Shown piece by piece: positions 45,115-59,189 of a stretch of 59,189 nt of DNA. The stretch's first letter is position 1, and each line of letters begins with the position of its first letter. The notes beneath the pieces were generated by a model. The model had not been told where the DNA came from, made no database searches, and worked only from the letters and a program-made list of their open reading frames with translations. The DNA is from Silene noctiflora. Taxonomy: Eukaryota > Streptophyta > Magnoliopsida > Caryophyllales > Caryophyllaceae. The position numbers and the translations under genes are program-made. The stretch spans positions 97,940 to 157,128 of the forward strand of contig VHZZ01000682.1 of the NCBI GenBank assembly GCA_009801015.1, in the 5' to 3' direction.

Positions 45115-47605
45115 TTATTGTTAAATCCCGCGCACTCATTTACTAAATCTCGCGCATTTTTTCGCTTTCTTTCGAGTGTACCCCTCTCATTTCTCATCCC
45201 ACTAAGAAAAAATTAAGACCCAAAAAAATAAGAAATGCCAATATACACCCCATCCTTGCCACCGGCACCCTCCCCGCCATCCTCCAAGCGCCGCCGGGCG
45301 CCGACCACCTAGTTAATGTCTCCCCACCACTCTGCGAAACAATCCACCACCAGATCTAGGGTTTATGTGGGTTTCAGTTGTCGCCGTTGATTGGTCACTA
45401 ATGTGTCTAATATTTATACGATTTATCCCCTAATTTAGCTCGTTTTACATGTTTATTGCACTATTATTAGTTTTTTATTGATTTAATCTCGTGTTATAGA
45501 TATTTTGCTTGTGTTTAGTATATTTTGTAGGAAATTTAGCTTTCGGTAGCTATTTTCCGTCAAATGTGTAAGTATTGAGTTCACGAGGCTAATCTTGGAT
45601 TGATGGAAGTAATGGCCCAAGTGCAAAGTTAATATTCAAATGTCACATGTAAACAAATGTGAAAGTGAAGCCCAAGAATAAAGTCCAAGTGATCATGTGG
45701 AAATTGCAATCTTAGGATTCTAAATAGATTCCACAGACATGTAATAAGTCGGACGCTTAAAGACGCTTTAAGGTAAAACATAGGATTCCCCAAGCATTTA
45801 ATCAAGCAACGAAGTCCATAAACCGGAAATCACACGACCCCGATCGGGGTAGTCTGTCCTCGATCGGAGAGACCTTGCCTTGGATTCTTTACGTTTTCAT
45901 CTTTGGACTATTATAAATGAGGAGCTTAGCCCCGACTTCTAGGCATCTCTTATCTCATATTCTAACATCTTACAATCATTTTTTTACTTTTTCTCTTAGC
46001 ATTTCAGAAATTAGACATTAGTTTACATTTTGTAATCACAATTAATCATTTAGTTCTAATTACAATTTTAATATAAGTTTTTTGGTTTTACATTGTTCTA
46101 CATTCTTCATTTGCAATCTCATTTTGGTAACCCATTCTTTCTAGTATTTACATTGTTATTTCCTTAGTTAGTTTATTTAGTTATCACATTTTCATATTGT
46201 TGTTTAGTTATCATTCAGTTATTAGATATCTACTTTTCATTTTAGTAATTTACTTTATGTTTTCATGCAATTTACATTTAGCATCATCAAAGCATTTCTA
46301 TCATCAGTAGCATTTCATTATCAGCTTCTCGTTTTGTTTATGTTAATTAGTTTAGTTTATATTTTCCTTGCTTATTTCTCTTTTAGTTTTTATATTTCTA
46401 TCATTATATTTATGCAAGTATTTACATTCTTAGTTAGTCTTACTTTCATTATGAGTGAGTAGTTTTATCTTGTCTAGGGATTAGGGGAGTAATGCATTAG
46501 TTGTATTTAATCATGTAGATTAGAATGTTATAATGTTGCATATTTGTTTCTACATATGTTTGTTTTGTATTTGTTAATCTTATTTTATTGATCACAAACT
46601 TTGGTTAAATGTGTTAATGCATTCTATAAGTCGAGAGGCACAGATTTGTATTAGACTAAGCATGTTGTAGTAGACCGATCTAGACATAGCGATAGCTCGT
46701 TAGAACCCGTTCTAAGGTCGACAATAATATCGAGAGGTGGTCGTCTATAGACGTAAACATTTATCTTTGTTATGCATTTTTAGTTTAGCATAAACCATAT
46801 TACTTTGCATGTGTGACCCGACACCCCTAAACTCCTTTAATTATAATTGTTTATTAATTATTTTTATTTACATTGCATTTTACCAAACTCAAAACGAAAA
46901 ATAATCCGATCTTGATAGAGACCTAATCATAGCAATTCTTAAAGTAACCCCCGTTTATCTGTGGTTCGACCCCTACCTTACTACATTGATTTGTTAGCCA
47001 AGTTTAGGGTAATTATCTATGATAGCACTAATCGTCTTTTCCTTTTTCTATTGCTAATCTTTAATCTCATTGCACCGTATCAGCTTATCATCTATTCCAT
47101 CATCCAATTAGATCAATCAATTAAAAGTGGAGCTTCAAGTAATACATAAATGAATCAATAGATTTACGCATAATGGTTGGCATTTTCTCCACTGGCACAA
47201 ACTCCCTATTATTCCCCAGGCAACACAGCGCACAACCATTGTTTACGTCAGTTGCGGCAGGGATTGTGAATTTGACACAGCAGATGCCGAGGAGTTATGG
47301 CGGCATCGAGGGATTGTGGCAGCGTCGATTGGTAGTGTGGAAGACGCACGCGTACAGGTCGAGTGCAGGAAGGGGTGGTTAGGCGGGGGATGGGGGTGTG
47401 AACGGGTGGTCGGTGGCTCTGAGAGGCTGGTAGGGAGGGTGCCGGTGGCGGGGATATGGGTGTGTATTGGTATCTCACTTTTTTTTTTTTTTTTTGGTTT
47501 AGTTCTCACTTGTTTCTCCTAGTGGTATGAAAATGAGAGAAGTATATTTCGAATAAAGGGGAAAAATGTGCGGGATTGAGTAAATTGGTGCACGGGATTT
47601 AACAA
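45115..47605. mobile_element. Long terminal-inverted-repeat DNA transposon (MULE-like), split by a solo LTR
   Basis: The left arm, about 45121-45295, and the right arm, about 47430-47603, are inverted copies of each other over some 170 bp. Shared blocks in order are TTAAATCCCG, ATTTACT, CTCTCATTT, CCAATA(T)ACACCC and GCCACCGGCACCCTCC. Such long arms fit Mutator-like elements, but no 9-bp duplication could be confirmed. The interior, apart from the nested LTR, is about 500 bp and GC-rich, and may be captured host sequence. Confidence 0.65.
45402..47027. mobile_element. Probable Gypsy-type solo LTR (fossil), boundaries approximate
   Basis: About 1.6 kb without coding capacity. It has a TATA-like TATTATAAATGAG at about 45909 and, near the 3' end, the GTGGTTCGACCCCTACCTTACTAC stretch common at the 3' ends of plant Gypsy LTRs. 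A possible pair of boundaries is TGTGTCTAATATT at 45402 and ATAGCA at 47027, flanked by CTAA on both sides, but the 3' end could lie up to 60 bp further. It contains the palindrome CCCCGATCGGGG at about 45839. Confidence 0.6.
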
Positions 47606-48086
47606 GTCCCTTTTTCTTTTTCACCAATCCCCCAGTCTCCAATATTTATTTACCGCATTCAGTAGTAAATGAATAAATGAAGTTATGGGAGTAGAAATAG
47701 TTTTTCAAACTTTTAATTTAATTGGTTTCTATTTAATCATGTAACATATTTCAAAGTATCAACCCAATTGTTAAGTGAGAGTCTCGTATGATGATGAATA
47801 TCATATATTTCCTGCTTGTATTTCTATCTGTTTCTTGTTGATAGTGATTTTTAACTGCATTAAATAAAGTGCATAATATATGCATACTACTATGCACTTG
47901 TTATAAACATGGAGCAATTTTAACAATGTTAGTCGAGTTTTGGCACACTTTCAAATTATGACAATATTTTCTTCCTCGGTGACATTCTGTCATTCCGTCA
48001 CCTTCTCCACAAGCTCACTTCGGCCATACTGTCTTTCTTCAGCTGATTTTGTCCTTCAATTCCATATGGGAGGCACAAGGGGGGTG
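47606..48086. other. AT-rich intergenic DNA, nothing recognised
   Basis: No gene, RNA or bounded repeat seen. Confidence 0.5.
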
Positions 48087-48697
48087 GTTGGCACTAGAGT
48101 TGGCAATGGGCCGTGCTAGGCAAGCCCGTGTGCCGACCCGTCGTGCTTTCCTCCAAAATTGGCCCGGCCCAAGCACAGATATTGGGCTAGTTGTGCCGTG
48201 TTTTGCCTGGCCCACTCACCCGAACCCCCGTCGCAACCCGCTCTTGGCACGCCCAGTTTCGTGCCCGGGCCGTGCCTGGCTCATGGGTCGTTCGTGCCTG
48301 GCATGTAGGCCGGTCCATGTGCCTTAAGTTTATTTCACTTTTTAAAAAAATATTGTATATTTTTAGTACTTTTTGTTTAATAAATGATAAATTGTTATAT
48401 AATTGTTTTATAATTGTTTTATAATTGCTATATTTTTAGTACGTTTTGTTTTATAATTGCTATATTTTTAGTACTTTCGTGCCAATTTTTGGGTCGTGCC
48501 GTGTCAGGCCCGTCGTGCCTGATTCGTACCAGACCCACTTGTGACTAGGCCGTGCCATGCCTAGGCACGAACATTCGAGGAAAATCGCGTCGGAGCCCGC
48601 CTCAAGCACGATCGTGCCGGCCCGTGCCGCCTCGAAAAACTCGTCGTGCCGTGCCGCCCGCCAGCCCACGGCCCGAATTGCCAACTCTAGTTGGCAC
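48087..48697. mobile_element. hAT-type MITE with GC-rich arms
   Basis: The element is 48095-48689 (595 bp). The TIR is TAGAGTTGGCAAT, and the perfect 8-bp duplication GTTGGCAC flanks it (48087-48094, 48690-48697). Long GC-rich arms full of CGTGCC/GGCACG motifs enclose a short AT-rich centre. Chance open frames in the arms are not genes. Confidence 0.92.
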
Positions 48698-49149
48698 TAG
48701 TTGTGGGTAAAAAAGTAGAAAGTGGCCGTTAGGCAATTGGCGAGAAGAGATGGATGAGAGAGTTAGGGAGTTTTTTTTTTTTTTTTTAACTGCAGTAAAA
48801 AAAAAATTGTTCCTACATAGTACCCGACACTGTCGTAGTCGGATTTTATTAATACATTATTAGGATAAACAATTAAACTACATATGGGGTTGACAATCAA
48901 GATAGGTTTTTAATGGGACGATTAGAGCTGGCCAATTGAGCGAACATTTCTTTTCTATTGTAATCATAAAGGCAACTACACCCAACTTTTCTTTGTCAAA
49001 GAGAGAAATACTCGAGCATTTCTACTTTTTCAATCTGTTTACTGTCAATTTGTGACGGCTAATGTTGTGATTAACTTCTGACCAAATCGACGACATACGC
49101 CGAAGATAAATTACACAATTTTCGTAAAACCTAACTCGGTGCTAGAGAA

Positions 49150-50048
49150 TTAGGGGGCGTTTGGTTAGGGGTTTTTAGAAAAGGGAAAGGGAATCAAAGT
49201 AAATTATTCCCTTTGTTAATGTTTGTTTACCACTTTCAATCATTCCCTTTACCCTTCCCTTACCCTCATATCTCTCTAAGTCCTTACCACTCACCCCCCT
49301 AGAGAATGAAATTTCATTCCCCATGTAACCCACTTACCATCATAACTGAACATCTTTGCCTACTGCTAGTTCACCTCTACCGCCATCAGATCATCGTCGC
49401 CACCACCACCACCACCACCATCAGACCACCACCACCACGAGTGCATCTCCGTCATCGTCCACCCTCTCCCCTCAACTTTCCCGTCACTACCCAGAACCGT
49501 CACTACCGTCAATACCCTACCAATTCCATCCAAAAAAGGTAACTCCATTATTGTATGCTCTAAAAGACGTCCATTGTGATGAAGCAACCAATTAAAACCA
49601 AATTGATGAAGCCATTACCAACATTATCCTTGATGCCATTTAGATGTTCACGGAATTGGAATTGAAATACTGCAATTATATGCATAGTGGATTGAATTTG
49701 GCAAAAATGCCCAATTCATTGAGGCAAGCTTTAATTGATTCAAAAAGGTGTTGCCTTAAATGGGAAGAGAACAAAAATGGCANGATCTAGGGGAAAAAGT
49801 TCCAGGTCTCAGTAGAGCACGTACGTCTCAACGGCGGCCATTGCGGGTGGGGTGACAGGTGTTCATGGGTGGTTGTGGTAGTGGGGATTAATGGGTGGGT
49901 GTTTGGGTTAATTTAATTTGGGTTATTTGTTTCCTTCTAATGATGTAACCAAACAACATTGTAACTTTTTGGTAATCTCATTCATTTCCCCCTCTTTCTC
50001 TTTCTTTATTCCATACCCTTTCCCTTTGATGAACCAAACGCCCCCTTA
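49150..50048. mobile_element. Tourist-like element, 893 bp
   Basis: The element is 49153-50045, starts GGGGGCGTTTGGTTAGGG and ends GAACCAAACGCCCCC. TTA flanks both sides (49150-49152, 50046-50048). The interior includes a CCACCA-rich stretch (about 49398-49437) and no transposase. It is related to the partial copy at about 53650. Confidence 0.85.
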
Positions 50049-50291
50049 GTTCTTCTAATCGCTGCAAGTGATTGATGTAGCAAAAAAAGTTCTTCAAAAT
50101 GGCAATCAGCTTAACAATGAAACCATAAGCTTCTTCTAGCGAAAATTTTCAAACAATAAAATCTAAACCCCCAACTTTCTAGGAATTACAGTACAAAAAA
50201 CAACAGTAGTATTATAGATCTACGAGTAACCGAACAAGTTCAGTTTCATAAACCATAAACTAAGTGCATAATCTCTTCATATAGATAAAAT

Positions 50292-53228
<2,937 letters not shown>

Positions 53229-53645
53229 TTTCGATGAGAGATTGAAGAGAGATGGAGAGGGTGGAAATGGAAGTGATGAGCGGCGGAGTGTGATTAGGGT
53301 TTTTGCGAAGGGGAAATGAGTTCGATGCAGTATTTGATATATAGATTAGATTTATAGCTAGGGTTTACATCAGCCGTCCGATCAATGGTCTTCCCAATTT
53401 TTGGATTTTTTTTTTCCAAAATTGTGTGAAGTTACTTAGCGAATTGGGTCGGGCCGGAGTCGGAATTGAAAATATTTAACATTTAAATATTTACGTAAGA
53501 TGATTTTCTAGAATTGAAAGCGAGAACCTTAAAATACTATCTCAAATTTTTGGTCGATTTTTGGCTTTTAGCATGTTTTTGGTATCGGGTTCTTCTTTCC
53601 TTCGCCCCCCTACGGAACATATGGTTTGGTAGCATCCCCTTTATA
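53229..53645. promoter_or_regulatory. RPS27: RPS27 5' region
   Basis: On the minus strand a short leader precedes the ATG at 53228. AGGGTTTACATCAGCCG-type sequence near 53360 (AAACCCTA on the gene strand) resembles the telo-box common upstream of plant ribosomal-protein genes. A TATA-like ATATATAGATT lies near 53338. The assignment is inferred from position and motif. Confidence 0.45.
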
Positions 53646-53649
53646 CTAA

Positions 53650-54185
53650 GGGGGCGTTTGGTTGAGGGTCTATAAGAAAGAGAAAGGGAAACAAAGTTAC
53701 TGATTTCCTTTGTTGGTGTTTGTTTGACACAAACAAAGGGAATGAAACTCTCTTCCTTACCCCTCAATCTATCTAATTCCTTACCCCCCACCCCCCAAGG
53801 TATGAGATTTCATTACCCTTGTTACCTTTCAATCACCTTATTCACCAACCCCCACACTTGCGGCTACCACCACACCAGCCACCACCATAACGTCGCCACC
53901 ACTACCGTCACCGCCACCGCTGCCACCGCCATGACGCCACCACCACCACACCTGGACTACCTGTACACCAAAACAAACCACAACCCACCAATCTTCTTCC
54001 CAAGTACCCCGGACCGCCGGATTTCGAGGGTAGGGGAGGGTTTTTTTAGGGTGAAGAGTGACGGTTGTGGTGTTGGAGTGGGGTGGGGTGGCGACGGCAA
54101 GTGGGCGATAGTATGGGGTGAGGCGATGTGGTGGGGTCTCAGCAGGGTGGGAAGACGATGGTTGCAGCCATTTTTGAGTAAATAA
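53650..54185. mobile_element. Truncated Tourist-like element
   Basis: Starts GGGGGCGTTTGGTTGAGGG at about 53651 and runs parallel to the element at 49153 (AGAAAGGGAAACAAAG; CCTTACC; GAGATTTCATTACCC; CCACCA-rich stretch). No right end AACCAAACGCCCC follows, so it is truncated or its right half was lost. Confidence 0.65.
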
Positions 54186-55250
54186 GCAGTTAATTAAATT
54201 TTTTTATTATTTTAAAAATCAAAAAATATAGAGATGTAATTTGTTAAATTTTTTAAATTAATTTCTATTTTTTTTTTCTAAATCAACTTCACATAAATTA
54301 TCAGGCATCTAAAATACCTTTTATGTAACTCCATGTAGGTCAAATTTCATAAAAAATACAAAAAATAAATTCTCAATTCTATTATTAGCTGATTTAAAAT
54401 TCGTCTCAATACAAAATTTTATAATAGTAGATTTATTAAATGTAAAAACGTTTAATTTTAATTACAATTTTCTCTAACACATAAATGTAAAAACGTTTAA
54501 TTTTAATTACAATTTTCTCTAACACATCCCCTTATAAATACCGTATTGTAATACGGGATCTATACTAGTCTTAGACTATTTTATTGGGACTCTAGCTATT
54601 TTTTTGGACTTTACACATGTTGTAAATGAAGAATCTCGTCCTTGATCCACTGTTTTCCATCGACAGATATCCTATCTCCAAATTTATTATCTTCTCGGTG
54701 TAACACTAGTTTTTGTTATTCGAATCTAGTGTTATTTATACAAGAATAGCTCACTTGTAGTCCATTAGTTTGATATAATCCGCCATAACCTCTAGTTTGT
54801 TTGCGCATTGTTTTTTTTTCTTTGGTACATTTTGTTTGGGCATTATAAGCTACTTTATCTTTGGTTATCAACAAAAAAAAAGTGACCTGGTAACAACTAA
54901 CAAACTCTTACAAATCTTCCGTCTCGATAAATAGTTTACACTTGTTTTATTTTGTAAAAAGGCATAAAAAAACAAGTGTAAACTATTGATTGAGACATAG
55001 GAAGTACCTTTATTTAGCTTGTGACTATGTTCAAGTCTTCAAAATCCGTCAAAATCAATACGTCAACAATTTCTTGTTTAAGACGGCTATATAGTCTAAA
55101 AAGAGTTTTTAATTCGAAATGTAGAAATTCAACCCTGAACTACTACATCTTACCTTTGTCTGCACAGACAATTTTATCCAACAATCTACCATATTACATA
55201 CTCTTGATAAATTACAGGTCAATCTTCACATTATACATACCCCCATAGAA
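54186..55250. other. AT-rich intergenic DNA with a small Stowaway-like element
   Basis: About 54915-55008 has ends CTTCCGTCTCGATAAATAGT and its complement (ACTATTGATTGAGACATAGGAAG), Stowaway-like. A 45-bp segment near 54440-54480 (AATGTAAAAACGTTTAATTT) repeats directly after itself near 54484-54525. No gene seen. Confidence 0.6.
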
Positions 55251-55303
55251 ATTGTTAGTACCTAATATTTTTACCACAAAACAACAGCTGGTACTTCAAC
55301 ACT

Positions 55304-58300
55304 TCAGTTCCGAAGCTGAGCCCTGGCCTTCTGAAATGCAGCCTGAGCTTCACTCCATTCCATCCCCCTCATCTCAGATTCCTTCAATGCTTTTTCGGCT
55401 TTTTGAGAAGCAGCTTGCAAGCTCTCCTTACACTCGGCAAGGGTTTCGGTGATCTTAAGCAATGTTTCTTGACGATAAGCAATCTCTGCCCTACAGGTTG
55501 ACAACTTCTTGGTCAACTCCGATGGGCTGTTGAAAACTGAAGCTTTTGCACATAATATACTAAAATGATTGTTAGAAGCATTATAGGCATCTAGAGCTTC
55601 CTGGTGAGCTTTCACTAGTTCGTCAAAACGCCGTTGTTCGTTGTCACGATGGGTTACGAGATCGCCAGGAGAAGTGCCTACGTTGATGATTTGCTCAATA
55701 TGAGCAAGAGAAGATGCTTGTTTAATGTATCCCACTACTTTGGAATGGAAGAGTTCGTAATCGACTCGTAGACAGTTTAAGGCAGAAAATGTGGAATTTG
55801 CCTCCTTTGTCATGGTCTCATAACTATGTGGATTTGTGGACTCCAATGACGTGATGAGTTTGTTTTGAAGCTGGAGAGCGAAGTTCCCAAAATCTTCCAG
55901 TGTCGTACTTGTCATACTATTTCCCTCGTGTAGGTTGTCTTTCAGAGGGCTTGGTGGGTTTGGAAAAGTCACGACCCAAGGCTGAGCACCTGAAGAAGGC
56001 AGATTTGTGAAACAAGATTTAGATTTGGAGATGAACATGTTAAAATCAAATAAATCAAGGCCCAGGGGAAGCCACAGAGATGTGTGAAAATTTTTAGAAA
56101 CAGAGAATTTTTACTCGGATAATACAAAATAAAATAAAACAATGCCCGATACGTTTACTCCAATAAACAGCTTTCAATTGAAACGCACCTTCTAAGATTC
56201 CCTTGTTAAGGACAGGAACAACTTTGGTGTGAGATGTTTGCATATCACCCACAGGCGAACTATGCATATGGTTGTTCAATGTATCACCACTCTGAATTAT
56301 CATTTCAAAATCTGGATTTTTCAGAATATTGTTCATACCAAGATGCAGATGAACTTCTGGGGTTTCTATAGGTAACCAAGCTTCACCTTGAATCTCCTCC
56401 TCATCACTTTCTACATGAACAACATCTTTACTAGGGGTTCGAGCAAGCATCTCAATGGCATCAAGTTGCATTGCTACTTCTATGCTAAAGTCAAAGTCAT
56501 ACAATGAAGCACTATGACAAGCAACCGGATTCGAAGAAGTGATTGATTGAGATTCAGGAGAATTATCGAGCCATTGTATGAAGTTACATGCTCCATCTCC
56601 CTGTGATAATGCCAAATAATCAGAACCGTAAGACGCAGCAATTTAGTTACCAATGTGTCACAAAGGCTCCCATCTGTGGGAGGGCTAAGGGGTGGTCATA
56701 TGTACCCAGAGTTACCTTTGTATACTAACAACATTACTGACGAGGTTGTTTCCAAATGACTCATAATGAAAATTGCATCAAACGCTGCAACATTAATTTA
56801 CAAATCATACACAAAGGTTGTTTCCAAATCTCAAAAACACACGCTCATTTTAGTTTTGCTTTATTCCATCATATAAATCTAGGATCAAATAGTACATATG
56901 TGCCATTGGAATGAAAAATATTTAAGTTCGACTCTGAGTTTGAGACTACGTTAATGGAAAACTCCAGCCACCCACAACAAGAAAAAAATCTGAGCCCATC
57001 AAGTATTGAACGTCTATACTGGTTTTCTAAGATCATATAACCATTTTGCAAGGAACCATGCTCAAAGGTAAAGACTAACATTGTGAAAGTGCTATAGTTC
57101 ATAACTGTGGAGAAACTCTTGACGTATTGATGACAGAGCAATTGTTCAGAAAATATTGCTAACTCAAAGCAATAAATCAACACGACCTTTATCGATAGTC
57201 ATCGTCATTAAAAAAAAAGAGCAACAATTATAAACCAGTCATCATCATCTTGTATTCTTATCCCACATTAGTTTGAAAGCCTTGCGAATGAGACCAGAAA
57301 TACATTACAGAAGTAAGCAATCTCAATCCTCAAGTATTTCCAAGTATTATTTTGCTCAATTACGAGCAGATCATAAGGAGATAAAACAAAAATAGGTAGC
57401 TCGCTTAATTCTTCAGTTATTCCAATCTAAAATACCTCACACGAATAAGGAAAAGGGGAAAAAAAAAATAAACCCCGCTCAATGAATTTAACAAAACCAA
57501 AACCGTTTCCCTACAATCATACAAATAACAATCAAAATCAGTGACCATCATGTACTCAATAGTCCATACCAGTAATGAAAACTAACATAATCATCCAACT
57601 ACAACCTAATACTATCTCCGTCTCAATCATTTGTTAATCTATGATTCAAATACCCCATGCAAAGAATAAAAATCAGTCACCGTCGTGTACTCAATAGTCC
57701 ATACCACTAATGACAACAAACACAATCATTTGTTTATCTATGATTCAAATACCCCATGCAGCGTATAAAAAAGATACGCGATTGATTATTTGATTGAGAC
57801 GGAGTCAGTATAGTATTAAACTACTAATGGAGAAACTCTTAATCATCAATGTTTACAATCAAACCAAAAGATTGGAACTTTATTAAAAAATGATCAGGCA
57901 ATTTATACACACAAAACAAGAACGCATTTCCATTTAATCACAAAGACCCCACATTCACAAACCAGTCATCATCAAATACCCAATTAGTAAGTCAGCCTCA
58001 CTAATTAAACCACTCACTCCGTCACAATCATTTGTTTACCTTTCATATTCATTGTGAAGGGTATTTCAATCAAAAGGTAAACAAATGACTAGGATGGATG
58101 AGTACATATTTACTCCCTCTTTCTCGATCACTTATATACCTATTTTATTCTTCCAAGAACTAAGAAGTATTTTAATCAAACGTAAACAAATGATTGAAAC
58201 GGGGAAGTAATTAAAACCCGAAGAAAAAAGATCAAACCTTTTTAATTCGACAAACGAAGTAACTGCGACCAGCATTAACCCCATTTTGTTCAACCACAAG

Positions 58301-58765
58301 AGTACAAACTCCGGCCCCACATCCACAAACCGGGTACGGTTTCGGCTGAACTACCATAACATTTCCTTCCTGTATCAGCTTATCACACCATTTAAAGTAC
58401 CCACAATGCATTCCCTGCAATACCATCATACACAAACATAATTAAACTTGGCGGCGACAAATTAAATAAATACTTGTGTAAGACGGGTTTAGTTTACTGA
58501 CATTTTTACCAGGGCAAGCGTAATACTTCCTGTTGGGGTTATTAATACTTTTGGAAATAAGAATCTCGCAATGTCCGCCGCCACAGAGGCAGTGAGTAGC
58601 AGGGAATTGTTGATCGGAGTTAATGGGCAGTGAAATGGGGCTCCGATTGTTAGGGTTTTCGGGGCAGGTGTAGGCCCAGTGACCCGGTTTGCCACACTTG
58701 TAGCATTTATCGGTTGGTTTAACAGGAGATTGTCGTTGATGTTGCTGTGGGTGTGCTTGAAACAT
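55304..58765 (-). CDS. Zinc-knuckle and double GRF zinc-finger protein with coiled-coil tail
   Basis: Four exons in transcript order: 58765-58502, 58414-58238, 56600-56189, 55989-55304, giving about 512 residues. Near the N-terminus is a CCHC zinc knuckle (CYKCGKPGHWAYTC, residues about 21-34). Two GRF-type fingers follow, CLCGGGHC...CPGKNGMHCGYFKW and VCGCGAGVC...CRIKKGDGACNFIQWLD; each has the C-x-C, C, C and aromatic-W pattern of GRF fingers, and both are split by introns at equivalent places. An acidic middle (DVVHVESDEEE) leads to a long helical, probably coiled-coil C-terminal half (ending near KALKESEMRGMEWSEAQAAF). GRF fingers bind single-stranded DNA or RNA in TOP3A, NEIL3 and APE2; for this plant protein that role is inferred. 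The exon 1 donor (AAT|GTCAGT) was chosen because it keeps the CPGKN-GMHCG frame. Confidence 0.85.
57515..57815. repeat. Tandem duplication with Stowaway-like ends in intron 2 of the GRF gene
   Basis: AATCAGTGACCATCATGTACTCAATAGTCCATACC (about 57536-57570) recurs as AATCAGTCACCGTCGTGTACTCAATAGTCCATACC (about 57672-57704). The segment AATCATTTGTTAATCTATGATTCAAATACCCCATGC (57635) also recurs near 57724. Both are joined to Stowaway-like ends (ATCTCCGTCTCAATCATT and GATTGAGACGGAGTCAGTA). Confidence 0.8.
58012..58210. mobile_element. Two Stowaway-like MITEs side by side
   Basis: About 58014-58102 (CTCCGTCACAATCATTTGTTTACC...GGTAAACAAATGACTAGGATGGATGAG) and about 58113-58208 (CTCCCTCTTTCTCGATCACTTATATACC...GTAAACAAATGATTGAAACGGGGAAG). 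Each is under 100 bp with TA at its ends. They lie 20-30 bp from the exon 2 donor of the GRF gene. Confidence 0.75.
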
Positions 58766-59189
58766 GATGAATTGAGGATGATTGTTGTTAATTATTGGTA
58801 ATTTGGGAAAAGATTGAAGCAGGGAGAGTATATATTATGGGGGGAAAATAGGAGAGTGATGATGATCATAGTAGAGTGCAGTAGAGTTGGGAAGTGTGTC
58901 AAGCACGGTTTTGTCAAAATCAATACAGTTTACGGCTTTACGTGTGTCAGGACTCAAGAGTCAGGAGTGTTTCTTTTGGATGACTACCCAATTATGAGCG
59001 GGTGTCGTTTGGGACGGATATATGGTAATCACAAATATCAGTTTAAAAATTGAACGCGCAATTTAGAATTTAAGTTTTAAAAATAATTTAATGACTTGTT
59101 TAAAATGAATCGCGTCTAATCGTATTTTTTGGGTGAAAATATGTTTAAACTATTTTAATAATTAAATTAGGCTAAACATGATTTTAAAT
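58766..59189. promoter_or_regulatory. Presumed promoter of the GRF zinc-finger gene
   Basis: Upstream flank of a minus-strand gene at the window edge. A TATA-like TATATAATAT on the gene strand sits near 58830. Nothing else is recognised. Confidence 0.35.

Noticed and set aside
48049-48684. Pro/Arg/Ala-rich open frames on both strands
   Set aside because: They lie in the GC-rich arms of the hAT MITE 48095-48689.
49306-49595. His/Thr-rich and Ser/Pro-rich open frames
   Set aside because: They come from a CCACCA-type repeat within the Tourist-like element.
853-49783. Ambiguous bases (N) at 853, 1675, 1721 and 49783
   Set aside because: These are sequencing or assembly ambiguities, not biological features; all lie in repeats.

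Overview
The window is plant nuclear DNA. Genes have short exons and AT-rich introns, and the proteins are plant-type: a Tudor-SN with five nuclease-like repeats, a NIPA8-type transporter, a SYP2 syntaxin and a plastid-type TRCF-like helicase. Small transposons are dense: Stowaway-, Tourist- and hAT-type elements, a tRNA-derived SINE and LTR relics. The organism is a eudicot. Caryophyllales would fit the repeat style, but that is a weak inference. Seven host genes are supported, six of them spliced; I worked out their exons by eye from reading frame, splice signals and remembered family sequence.

Layout. 1-3601: the 3' part of a Copia LTR retrotransposon (fossil), split by a Gypsy-type solo LTR at 1089-2350. 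3700-5200: two small inverted-repeat elements in AT-rich DNA. 5500-12600: Tudor-SN (TSN1, + strand), with a leader intron and 16 coding exons. 13506-19860: a NIPA8-like magnesium transporter (- strand, 13 coding exons), convergent with TSN1. 20-25 kb: gene-poor, with MITEs and duplications. 25285-26172: an intronless DUF716/TMEM45-like membrane protein (-). 28019-31741: a vacuolar/prevacuolar Qa-SNARE of the SYP2 group (-, 7 exons). 33593-44853: a TRCF (Mfd)-like ATP-dependent helicase (-, 13 exons) with a predicted plastid transit peptide, repeat-rich introns and one apparent GC-AG intron. 45.1-50.1 kb: transposon territory, with a long-inverted-repeat element split by a solo LTR, a hAT MITE and a Tourist-like element. 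50292-53228: ribosomal protein eS27 (RPS27, -, 4 exons) with a 2.5-kb third intron full of repeats. 55304-58765: a zinc-knuckle plus double GRF zinc-finger protein with a coiled-coil tail (-, 4 exons).

The genes look like unrelated housekeeping and trafficking genes that happen to be neighbours; I see no operon-like or pathway logic and no biosynthetic or defence cluster. The most informative signals are transposon insertions with perfect target-site duplications, two of which have a duplicated uninserted copy of the site nearby, and a few gene-structure oddities: all TSN1 introns in phase 0, a GC splice donor in the helicase and the short helicase architecture. I found no convincing evidence of a wholly new biological system.
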